Positions 11,201 to 22,400 of a DNA stretch of 64,000 nt are shown here, piece after piece. Each line of letters opens with the position of its first letter. Positions within the stretch are counted from its first letter, which is position 1. The position numbers and the translations under genes are program-made. Location of the stretch: assembly GCA_947396885.1 (NCBI GenBank), contig OX377206.1, forward strand, positions 21,261,114-21,325,113. Reading direction: 5' to 3'. The notes under the pieces are model-generated. The model searched no databases. It was given only the letters and a program-made list of their open reading frames with translations, and was not told where the DNA came from. The DNA comes from Heligmosomoides polygyrus polygyrus. Taxonomy: Eukaryota; Nematoda; Chromadorea; Rhabditida; Heligmosomidae.

Positions 11201-13443
11201 CACTAAATACTAGTAATACAAAATGAAATAAATCTTTGACTATGCAGCAGATTACTCAAATCCTTTAATTTGAATAATACAGTTTCGACCAACACACATC
11301 GTCAATGAAAAAGCTAAGCAAACACCACCAGAAGTACCTGAATCAGCACGTATACGAGCACTGGCGTGACATCGTCTGCCGCAGCCGGTCCAACACCAGG
11401 CGCCATCGAAATCAGATTGCTAATGGTTTCACAGCATCTAAACAGCAACATAGAAGGAAACTCGAAGAAATGATCCAGAAATCAAAACAGTTTAAGTCAC
11501 CAACCTCACAACACAAGCCAACTTATCTCTCGCAGACTTATATGCGTTTATGATACTGACCTCAGCTTGAGCCGACGGCCAAGGCGCTTCACCATGAAGG
11601 ACCTTGAAGGAAAGGATGATATACGAAATGACTCAAACTGCTTTCATAAAACCAACTCACGCTGGGAATTTTAAGCATGGGGTGTCCTGGATGTATCGAT
11701 CTAGCTAAGCGAGCAAGCGACTTCGAGAACACCCTGAAAGACAGTGATAATACAACTTACAGTAAAGCAGAAACCAATCCTTCCTTTAGCTTTGCTGTAG
11801 AGTTTGAAATGAAACTACCTACTTCAATTATCCCATACAGAGTTATGACAGGACACACAGAGATCTATCCTAATAGGGAGGGAGTACCGTAAGAAAATCT
11901 AATAGAACGAACACACGCAGCGCTCCATAGTGAAAGTAGCGAAACACTCTAATAGGATAGATGAGTGAGTTGCCCTCGTATAATTGCTCATCTCCGATTT
12001 TGCAATCTATGTTGAACATATAGATTGAACTGTCTCCTCCTGTCACCCCCCCCCCCCACTAGGATGCATCTGCCACACCCTCACAAAAATCCAGAAACAA
12101 ATAAAAGAAAGCACTTACTCGTCACGATGTCGATCAGCATCCAGATTCGGATAAAACGCAAGAGCGTGAATTTGAGCCATAAACACACGTTCGATCGTTT
12201 TTCGAGCATAAGCAATCAGATGAGCAGGAGCCGCCTGCCACATCGAGGAAAGAGGCAGACGGGTATACATACCGGTCAACGTTCGCAGTAGACAATCCGT
12301 TTTTTCGTCCTGAAGCAGCCAATAGAAACGTATGTGAGCTACTGGAAGTGATCGGTGAAGGCCGTAGTCATTGGAGCATGAGCTCCTTCAGCAAACTGCA
12401 ACTTCCGTTCACGGCAGACTATAAAACCTCACTAAATCGCGACCACTATCCTCGCGAAACCACCACTGTGTCAGATATGTAGACATGAACACCCTTACTT
12501 TGTTGACATGCTACGCGCTACGTTTAAAAAATGACCCGATAATGCGCACTGGCCCATATTGATTGAACACATTGGCTGTAGCGATGAATTTTTCGCTGAA
12601 TTAAGAGCTCTGTAAAGCCCTACAGTCTGATATTACAGCGGTTTCCGTTTTCTCGACTATCCAAAAAACTATTTAAGAACTTGTGACAAACCTGAGCGTT
12701 CAGAATCACAAACTCCTGGAGAAAGCGTTTCATTTGTTGGTCCTTGTTCTCCAGGTAGAAACGCACCAGAACTTCGACAAGGCATTCTTCAACCAACGTT
12801 TTTTCTCTGTAGATGGAACACTTTAATAATATATTGATCGCAACATGAGGTGTTACTCTTCAAAAACCGCTTCGCTTTTGACTAATTCTATGGGCACGTG
12901 TCTCTACAAAATAGTTGGTAGAAAATAATCTACAGCTATAGAAGCGATAGCTGCAGAATCACGCGCAGGCAGATGTTAAAAGAGCGCAGTCCCTTACACT
13001 TCGAAACAGCATTTCTGCTCGTAAAAAAATTCCTAAAACTGAACTAAAAATCGAACCTCTGAATTCTCAGCATGAGCTTTTCCACGTAGTTCGACATTCG
13101 CAAAAGTGTTATCCTTGATTGCTGCAGATAAAGTAGATAGGAAGACCTTTTACGATTCTCCTCCCTCATCGTGCGCAACAGTTTGCGGATTCTGGAAATG
13201 CGATTTTACTCTGATAAAAGTGAAAAGGAAGGCCTTAGCAGCACAACGAAGAGTTTCTCACAAGAACCAACGCTTGTCAACGAAACTATCTATACTCACC
13301 CCTTATTATCAAATATTTGCAGGCATCTCATAACCTCCCTTGTATGAGCCACTAGACTCTGCTCTCTGTTGTTAACGGCTTCGGCAAGCAGTGTGCGCAA
13401 CAACATCACCAGTTGTTCGCGCTCGTTCTCAAGTTTCATCCCA
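8290..13443 (-). CDS. rme-6: rme-6 C-terminal block: helical bundle and VPS9 domain exons
   Basis: Eight exons encode the Rab5 GDP/GTP exchange module. Landmarks in order are LAEAVNNREQSLVAHTREVM (13.4 kb), IRKLLRTMREENRKRSSYLL (13.1 kb), FLQEFVILNAQ (12.7 kb), HALAFYPNLDAD (12.15 kb), GEAPWPSAQAE (11.55 kb), and the VPS9 signature ADDVTPVLVYVLIQANPPSL split over 11338 and 8421. The protein ends GYWWTQFTAAIEFVKTLL. Exon 12310-12119 is 192 bp where phase demands 191: reading through the T7 run at 12300-12306 shifts the frame, while six T give DEKTD, which the family has here. The last intron (8422-11337) is 2.9 kb. Confidence 0.9.
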
Positions 13444-16400
13444 CTGAAATGGAAAGCGTGAGATAACGGGATATCAGAATAATCAAGGCGTATACTCAAT
13501 TCACTTTCGTAGGCCGTAAATGGCTGGCATCGGGTGTTGTAAGTTATCATAACGATGTCTTCTTGCGATCAAAACTCTAGCGCCAGGCGGGATTCGAACC
13601 GGCACCTCCTGCTGACTGGGCGGGAATGCTTTACGCCATTGTATCACCGGCGCTCTTTGAATGTACGCAACTGAACTCTGTAGTATATATGTATATCGTG
13701 CAACCAAGCTCCATATCCCTTTTGAATCCCTCGCAAGGAACTGTGACTGGCTGACCCAGGGGCGTAAACGGTATCCGGGGAAGATACCGTAGCAGCACAT
13801 GTAGGCGTGCCGGGATCGACTCTACTAGAGAGCCATCTCATCCTCACACTACTCACTTGGGATCCACTTGATGTGGTCTTCCTCCTATTACTCTCCTTGT
13901 TTCCCCTGTGTAACTAGTCTCCTTTGTGATAAATATTGCTCCCAGTCCTAATCTTTTGTGATCGTCGTTGACATCTATAAGACAGCCGGATTGGTTGTGG
14001 AAATACGCCAGAAAGCGTACAGAAGGCCGGACTAGACCGACTCAAAACCATCAGCTTAACTGGTTCCGCGTTGATATAACTTGAACGGTAGTGTAATATT
14101 GGTGGTTTGGTAGGTGACCTAGATTCACTAGCTCTGAGCACTATAATAAGCCAATGATTTACACAGTTGAATTTGTCTCAACCGGTGCTAGACTATTATA
14201 TTGCCATATTGCATTCTGCCGGTTGCTAATAACGATCTAGTCACCTACTCACTTATCACGGAACTAACAAGCAACGGTTCCCAACTCATGGTGAGCTTTT
14301 GCGATGCCATTTCCACAGCATGTAGGGCCCTAGGAACGGAGTCAGAACCACGTTTATTTTTTGCTGAAAGCTTTTCTAAGACCTGAAAAAAGAGGTGTGA
14401 AAACGTGTGCGCAACACTCATCAACCCCATGACACCCAGCGAGATGTGCACACCGGTCGGATTTTGAGTTCGAATCGGCGTACTGCTAATATTTTTGCAC
14501 ATATTAGTTTGTTGTTATTACGCATTCTCATGATCACGGGAGTCAATTATAGGCGATCAATGCTTACAACAAAGCAATGCCTGTCTATTTGTGCCTTCAT
14601 ATGTGCTAGTTTTCAACGATGCGGATCTGCACCACTACCATATCATACCACATCACCAAGGATACCGTAATAGCACAACAATTTGCATACCTTACGGTTG
14701 AATATTATGAACCCGGGCCATATCTTTACATAAGTGTACTAAAAGTGTCGTTCCCGCCTGAACGTGCTGTTGGCCGACCGCTTTCCACCTTCGCACCGAA
14801 TTTCAACGGTAGTGAATGAAAATGGGACCTTGGCGAAGATAAAAAACATAGAAGATTGTTCCTCACTGGCTTTATGCTGCTGTTGTGAAAAACGCTTGTG
14901 TTTACTTGTTTCATAGTTTTGCCCAATAGCTGTTAACTAAAAAGGGAGAGCAATAAAACTTTTTCTTTCCAGCGAAATGATATGGTGCAGATACGCATCG
15001 TTGAAAACAAGTACATATGAAGGTGCAAATAAGCAGTCTTGGTTTGTTGTAAGCACTGATGGCCTAAAATTCATTCCTATGTTCATGTAAAAGCGTAATA
15101 GCAACAAACTAATATGTGCAAAAATATTAGTAGTACGCGGCCTCGAACTCAAAAGCCCGCTGGTGTGCTCCTAGGCGGCACTCCTACCGACTGCGCCACC
15201 GAGGCACATCTCATCGGATGTCATAGGGGTTGATGACTGTTGCACACACGTTTCCACACCTCTTTTTTAGGTCTAAAAAAAGCGTTCAGCAAAAACCAAC
15301 TGTGGATCTGGACCCCGCTCACAGGGTATACCTTTGTCCTTTTCGAATTTCGAATAGTCGAATTTCGAATAAATTCGAATTTCGAATATTCGAATATTCG
15401 ACTATTCGAAAAAAGTCCAATACTCGAATTATTCGATTATTCGAATATTCGAGAAAGTCCAATATTCGAATTATTCGATTATTCGAATATTCGAGAAAGT
15501 CCAATATTCGAATTATTCGTTTATTCGAATATTCGAAAGTGGCCAATATTCGAATATTCGTTTATTCGAATATTCGAAGGCTTCGAATCATCACCTATAT
15601 ATAAAAGAGTTTGTCCGTCGAGTGATCTAATCTAAGTGAGATACGCCGCATTCGCCGCATCACCCACAGCGAGAGCGGTCGAATGATCTAACCTAAGTTG
15701 GGTACGCCGCATCACCCATAGCGAGAGCGGTCGAATGATCTAACTTAAGTTATGTACGCCGCACCACCCACAGCGAGAGCGGTCGAATGATCTAACCTAA
15801 GTGAGGTACGCTGCATCACCCACAGCGGGAGCGGTCGAGTGATCTAACCTAAGTGAGGAAGGCCGCATCATCCACAGCGAGAGCGGTCGAATGATCTATC
15901 CAATCTAGTAAGTGAGGTACGCTGTATCATCCACAGCGCGGTCGAAATTTCCCATTGAACGTGGGAATTGCTGCAGCATAAAAAGCGCATCCTTTTACTG
16001 CTTGACACAACAGCACTTACGCGCGTTCCTGAGCGTCCAGATTCAGAAGCCGTGCCGCCGGCTTCGTGCCATTAGCATAACCACTAAAGGGGGAGGAGTA
16101 TAAGGGGGACTTCGAGGGTGGAGAACCGACAGCGACCAGGAGGTAGCGACTTGGAGGAAGCATCGGGAAGGGGGGGTCGATAGGGGGATCAATGAAGCAT
16201 TAAGGAGGGACCAGTAGGGAGTTAGCAATCGGGGAGAGCAGTTAAGAGGATCAGTAAGGGGATCCATTACCAATAAGAGAGTACGGATTTAGAAGATGTG
16301 ACACCGATGACACGCAATGGGCGTTCGCTCGCCGTCGTTGTGTGTGAGCGTGGGAGAGCTACCTAATTGGGGAGAGTATTAACGAGGATTCCTAGGGGGG

Positions 16401-19400
16401 GGGGGAGAGAGATCGACCAGGAGCAAGGGACCTGGAGGCGGAACCAGGACGGGGAACCAACAAGAAGGGAGCCGTAAGAAAACTTATACGCGAAACAAGG
16501 AATCTGCCATACGCGCAGCCTCTTCATGCTCGACACAGCGGCAACTGTGCGCGCTTCTGATCCTCTGCATTCAGAAGGTGGGTCTTCTGAGGTGCTGGTT
16601 TCAGAGAACAGGTCCTCTACGCCGCCCTAGAAGCATCTGAATTAAGGAAATGTGTCACCGGCGTGCTGCGGCGTGCAGGCGCTTTCAGAATTCAACATGG
16701 GATGCTGATCTACAGAGGAAGAATAGCCTACTCCTGCTTGACAAAACGGCAACTACACCTATTTCTAAACGTCTCGATTCAGAAAAAATGGTCCTCTACG
16801 TCGCGCTAGAGGCAACTGGATTAAGAGGCAGGAGGCATCTGGATTATCCTAGGAGGTGATTTCAGACAAATTCCTCCTGTCGTGCCAAAAGCAGGACGGT
16901 CCAAAATTCTGAACGTTTCTATCAAGAGCTCCCCACTGTGGCCTCATTTCTTTAAATACAGATTGACTGAGAATGTGAGGATGTCCAGCGGTGGAATTGG
17001 TTGGTCTAACTTTCTAATTCAACTTGGAAACGAAGAGCTCCAAAACGATTCCAATGAAGTGGAAGTGTCCGACGATTTGCTGAGCTCTGGAGATATAGCA
17101 GATGAGATATTTGGTGATATAGTGACCTTAGAAGATATGTCCGCTGCAGTCGGTAGAGCGATTTTGACGCCTAGGAATTTCGACTCTTTGGAGATAAACA
17201 ACAAAGTGCTTTCGAAACTACCTGGGCAGGAGAAGATTTACAGAAGCATAGATGAGGTTATGAATGACGAAAATGAAGCTAACAACGACACAGAGTATTC
17301 ATTGGAGTATCTAAACAGCTTGACACCCCTGGGATACCCGCCACATGAACTCCATCTAAAGAAAGGAGCAGTCATAATGCTTCTGCGGAATCTTAGAGTC
17401 AACCACGGTCTATGCAATGGTACGCGACTCACCGTTGAACATATGGATAGGTACATTCTTGGCTGCAAAATTGCAACTGGAGCGAACAAAGGACAGTACG
17501 TCCTTATTCCTAGAATAATATTCTGTCCGCCTACCTATGACACCTCACCGTGCAGATTTAAGAAGAGACAATTTCCTGTGCGTTTGGCCTACGCAATGAC
17601 AATAAACAAGAGTCAGGGACAAACATTCGACAGAGTCGGTGTATACCTCCCCAGCCCAGTTTTTTCTCATGGTCAACTGTACGTGGCGTGCTCACGTGTT
17701 CGACAGAGATCAAAATTTGGCTACCACCAGGACGGAAAACTATATCAAACGTAGTATTCACCGAGATGTTTGAGTAAAAAATTAAACCATTTTCGTTGCG
17801 CTATGAATAATTTTTTTTTTGAAGCGCACATCTTTCTTTGTACAAGAGTAGTTCCTGAGAAAAAGACTAACTGTATCACCCCGCGAAGCGGGCAAGTGCG
17901 AGACACGCCGTTAGGCGTGTCGCAGCACTTGTATCGAATATTCGAATAGTCGAATATTCGAATATTCTTTATCAATCTCTTAACAAGTTAGTGGCACTCT
18001 TCTTCGAAAACCAAGGGAGTCTGACCCTTTTTATCATAGGGTCAGACTCCCTTGGTTTTCGAAGAAGAGTGCCACTAACTTGTTAAGAGATTGATAAAGA
18101 ATATTCGAATATTCGACTATTCAATATTCGATCCTTTTTATCATAGGGTCAGACTCCCTTGGTTTTCGAAGAAGAGTGCCACTAACTTGTTAAGAGATTC
18201 GAAACTAGAGATAAGAGATTCGAAACTCAAACATTCGAGATTCGATGTTTGAGTTTCGCGCATCGCTCAAAGTGCGCCGAATTGTGTGTACGTAATCTGA
18301 CAAGAGAAGTCAATGAACTTCCCGTGGAGATTTCCAAAATGACCTATTGCTTGTTATAAGGGTGTGTCTAAGAAGCACCGTAGTGGTCTTCAAATGTCCT
18401 GCGGGCATCTGGGTAGGTCAAAAATCACAAAAAACTAGCACTTCAGTGCTGGCTGATAAGGCGAAAGTGACGCCTTGAATGGCCTCGAAACACTCAGAAA
18501 TTAACATACGATGCTATAGAGCTTTAATTATAGTTAGATGTTAGAAATCTGACAATTTATTAGGTCAAATGAATCATTCACTGCAGTCGGGGCGTGGATA
18601 GATCATAGGGTCAGACTCCCTTGGTTTTCGAAGAAGAGTGCCACTAACTTGTTAAGAGATTCGAAACTAGAGATAAGAGATTCGAAACTCAAACATTCGA
18701 GATTCGATGTTTGAGTTTCGCGCATCGCTCAAAGTGCGCCGAATTGTGTGTACGTAATCTGACAAGAGAAGTCAATGAACTTCCCGTGGAGATTTCCAAA
18801 ATGACCTATTGCTTGTTATAAGGGTGTGTCTAAGAAGCACCGTAGTGGTCTTCAAATGTCCTGCGGGCATCTGGGTAGGTCAAAAATCACAAAAAACTAG
18901 CACTTCAGTGCTGGCTGATAAGGCGAAAGTGACGCCTTGAATGGCCTCGAAACACTCAGAAATTAACATACGATGCTATAGAGCTTTAATTATAGTTAGA
19001 TGTTAGAAATCTGACAAATTATTAGGTCAAATGAATCATTCACTGCAGTCGGGGCGTGGATAGCGGGGAGAGGTCCAGGTTCGAATCTAGGAGAGTTGTT
19101 TACGGATTGCTGTGCGTTTTGGTAAATGTAGAACATATTCTCATTTTAACCATATTTACGAACATGATCGAAATGTGTTGCTTCAGTCCATCTCTGGGAT
19201 GTGCTGATCAGTCTTCGGGTTCCCATAGAGAACGTTTCTCTTGTAAATTTTACTAATTTTAGCATCTCTTATAAAATGCATCATTTTTGACCCACTCCGT
19301 AGTATTGTACTCCGTTGTATTCGTAGCACTTGCATATAACACCAAATACAATACTAACAACTAAATTAATTAGTCACCTTCTTCACTGACGAGCCTCGGG

Positions 19401-22400
19401 GTGACTAATTATAAACATGTTTTGTATGAAGGCAGAGGCGAAACAAGACATGTTTAGGGTTGTTGTTACCATTGTTTTAGTTATTACTTGTTTTAGTTGT
19501 TGCTTGTTTTCCACTTGTGTTTGTTATAGTACAGAGTGATTTAGAGTTCATGTATACCCCAGGTTATTTCTAATTCTACTTCGTTGTCTAGACATTGAAT
19601 TTAAAACTGTTTGAGTATTAAAATTTACATATATGATTAACTTATTATATTGGTCTTCTTGCAGCCTATTCTTCCTCGGCCACTCTCCCGCACTGACAAG
19701 GAGGGAGCTTTGCAAACGTAGGTACTTGTATTAATCCCCATGACTTCGTAAGTAGATAATAAAATTTCGTACAAATGTTGTCCTGAGGGTTGACTGAGGT
19801 TCTGATCACGAAGCTGGCAAACGCGTTCGGTGTTACCGTCGACCACAATAGGCGACGGTGAGTATGTGCGAGAAAAGGTGCAGAATAACCGGGCGCGTTG
19901 TACTATTGTGACTCCAAAAATGGAGTGGAGGTCGATTTTTTTTCACCCAAACATCGCCTGTACTGTTATTTTGGATGCTGAGCACGAATATGGTATCCAA
20001 TTTCGACAATTTGGCCGCTTACGATCGTTCATAGTGTGTGTTCGTGAGTAAGGATGGGTTGTCATGACCACTGATTTCGTCCTTTCCTCGCCTTAGGAAA
20101 TTATTTAGGCTGCTGCCATGAATCTGTCATTTCTTTTTCTAAATTATCCAATTTTCGTACACTACTTTCCATCTCGTAGTCGAAGACTGGAAAGCAAGTC
20201 TGATCACATATGTAGGTGAAGAAAGCGATTCTATGTACTCAAACTGATAAACTTGATCACTCATGAAAAGGTGGAATCACGCGATCACGCGAAAAAGTTT
20301 ACTAGATTTGCGATCAGCACCTCAATTAGCCCTCTAGACGACGTTTGGGCGAAACCTTCTTTCGATCTCCGGAGTTGTGGGAGTACAAGTCCCTAAACCT
20401 TCGATTAGCAGAGAGCGGTGGGGAGGCGATGGGCAGCAGGGGTGTGCGTTAATTTTTTCGGTAAATTTTTAACGACCACTTTTTAACGAAAAATTTTCGC
20501 GTTAATAAGGTAAATTCGGTAAATTCGTTAAATAAAATGTCCCTTAGCTGCATTCAGTTTTAAACCACTGGGGTGCCTCTCGGACAATCCTCCACAGCGC
20601 TCAATAGGTCACTTATAAGATTCCCAAGGGAAGTTCATTGACCTCCCTTGTGAGTTGACGTGAAGTAAGCGCTGCAAGCGCGGCCCTCCGCTGCGCACCT
20701 GCTTCCTTGTAAACGGCCATCGAGCGTGCTGTCGCCATTCACGTGAATCGCAAGAGATTAGGGTTATGCCTGTACACAGATATTTTTACCTTCAGTATAC
20801 TACGGGGGAATCTTCGTTTTGTATTTCTACCCCAGTTACAACAAGGAAACGATTAGAGCCGAAGGGGCTGCAGTAGGGAGGTAGAACTTTCAGGGGCCTA
20901 GAAAGCTCCTGCTTTCTGCCAGTAAAGACGTTGAAGAAGAGAGGAGGAGCTGGCTATGGAGTACAAGAGCCAGTCATACTCCGTTTCCTATGAAAGTGAG
21001 CCATCTCCATTTTCGCTCTAACACTGTCCAAGTTGTAGTGTCTTGTCAGATTAGATTCCAACGCGGGTCCGTTTCTCTTCAACGGAGCTAGAACACAAAC
21101 TGAATGCCATTCATGAGACTCCAGTGCGCTCTTTCTACACCAGATCACATTTGTGTCATTTCTCCGCTCATGATAATCATTCTTTTACCACCTGGAAGCT
21201 TCGCTATAACATAAGGAAAGATAGCAACCTATAGAGAAATGTGGAATATACCGGGACCGGTGTATTCTGCAAGTGTTCGTTAAGAGTATGGGGTGGCGGA
21301 ATGTATCCAGGGGAGGTTTACGACCTGCTCCTGCGGATATGCCAGCAATGGCCCCAGAGCCGTAAAACCGTACCGGACGGAGAGTCCGAGGAGCACACGG
21401 TAGACACGCCTCCAAGAGAGTCGATAAAAGCCCCCAGATCTAAGCAACTAGGTTCAGTCTTGGCTTAGCTCTCCTCTAGTCTCCTCTTTGCTCCTTGTTC
21501 TAGATTTATTTGTAACCTTCCGATTTTTGCCTTAATAAATTATAGCTCCTTGCTCGTTTCGTTCGCGCATCAGTGTAATAGTAGCGCTGGATATCGGACC
21601 CGATTCCACCTACAGTAATCGGAAGGATTACCACTACGACGACAGCGAGTCACTAGACCTGTCCGACTTGGGGGCCACGCCGGTAACTTGGATCCAAGTT
21701 TCGGTTTCAAGGTCTGTTGAAAATGTCCAGCTATAGTTCCGCGGGATCCACAGACGAAGTCGTCATGGATTTTGTAGGCGAGAATGCTCCACAACCGCCG
21801 GAGGACTGGTTCCAGCTTGGAGTGAGCTGTCAGTCAGAGGATTTGAATGTTTCATTCGGGAATATCCTAAAACGGTTGGGTAATGCGCTAGATGACCAAA
21901 TCAGAAATTTGGCTCGCTCAAAGCGAGCAAAGATTTTGGAAGCCGTTAAAGGTACTGTAGAAAACACAGTAGGAAAAGTGGCTAAGCGCTTAGGAGTGGA
22001 GACACATGCTTTGGAGATCTCATTTTTTAATGAAGTTGGGATGACTCCCGATGATCTGCGCGACTTCTTGCCGACGGTAAGTGCGCATAGCCAAGCATTG
22101 TGCGAGCTGGCATTGATTTTGGGATGCGAAATAGACCAAGTTAAAGAAACAGTAATTGCTAAGTGTGATGAAGTTCTGGAATTGCAGAATCACATAGTAA
22201 ATGTGGAGTCACATCTTGAGCATGAGTTGTCGGAAAAAGACAAAATGGCGGAGCGCCATAGCAATCAGTTGAGACTGTTACAAGAAAAGGTTAAGAGCGT
22301 GCCAGCTGAAACACTGCACTCAAAGGCTGGAGCCAGCCGGGTACAAGTTGGTGCAGTTGAGGCGGGGTGCAGAACAAAAGAATGGCGTGCGATCCGCAGC

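Larger units (their letters stand above)
15591..17933 (+). mobile_element. Helitron-like element, degraded (candidate)
   Basis: A proposed unit runs from A|TCACCTATATATAAAAGAGT (15591) to a 3' hairpin GACACGCC-GTTA-GGCGTGTC (17910-17929) followed by GCAGCACTTG|T. The hairpin and CTTG terminus recur, decayed, at 43487-43527. Inside are a 52-bp satellite, a G-rich minisatellite and a Pif1-type helicase fragment. Helitrons have a TC start, a hairpin near the 3' end and no target duplication, all compatible here. No Rep/HUH nuclease was found, so the copy cannot be autonomous. Confidence 0.5.

Noticed and set aside
15612..15952. CRISPR array
   Set aside because: Units are direct 52-bp tandem copies with no unique spacers, in a eukaryotic genome.
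16650..16859. A separate small protein upstream of the helicase
   Set aside because: A 69-codon frame in repeat text; the helicase homology starts in another frame at 16825.
19637..19848. A possible missing exon of rme-6 in the large intron
   Set aside because: The exon between 26452 and 13443 was found at 26383-26297 with perfect phase, so none is missing here.
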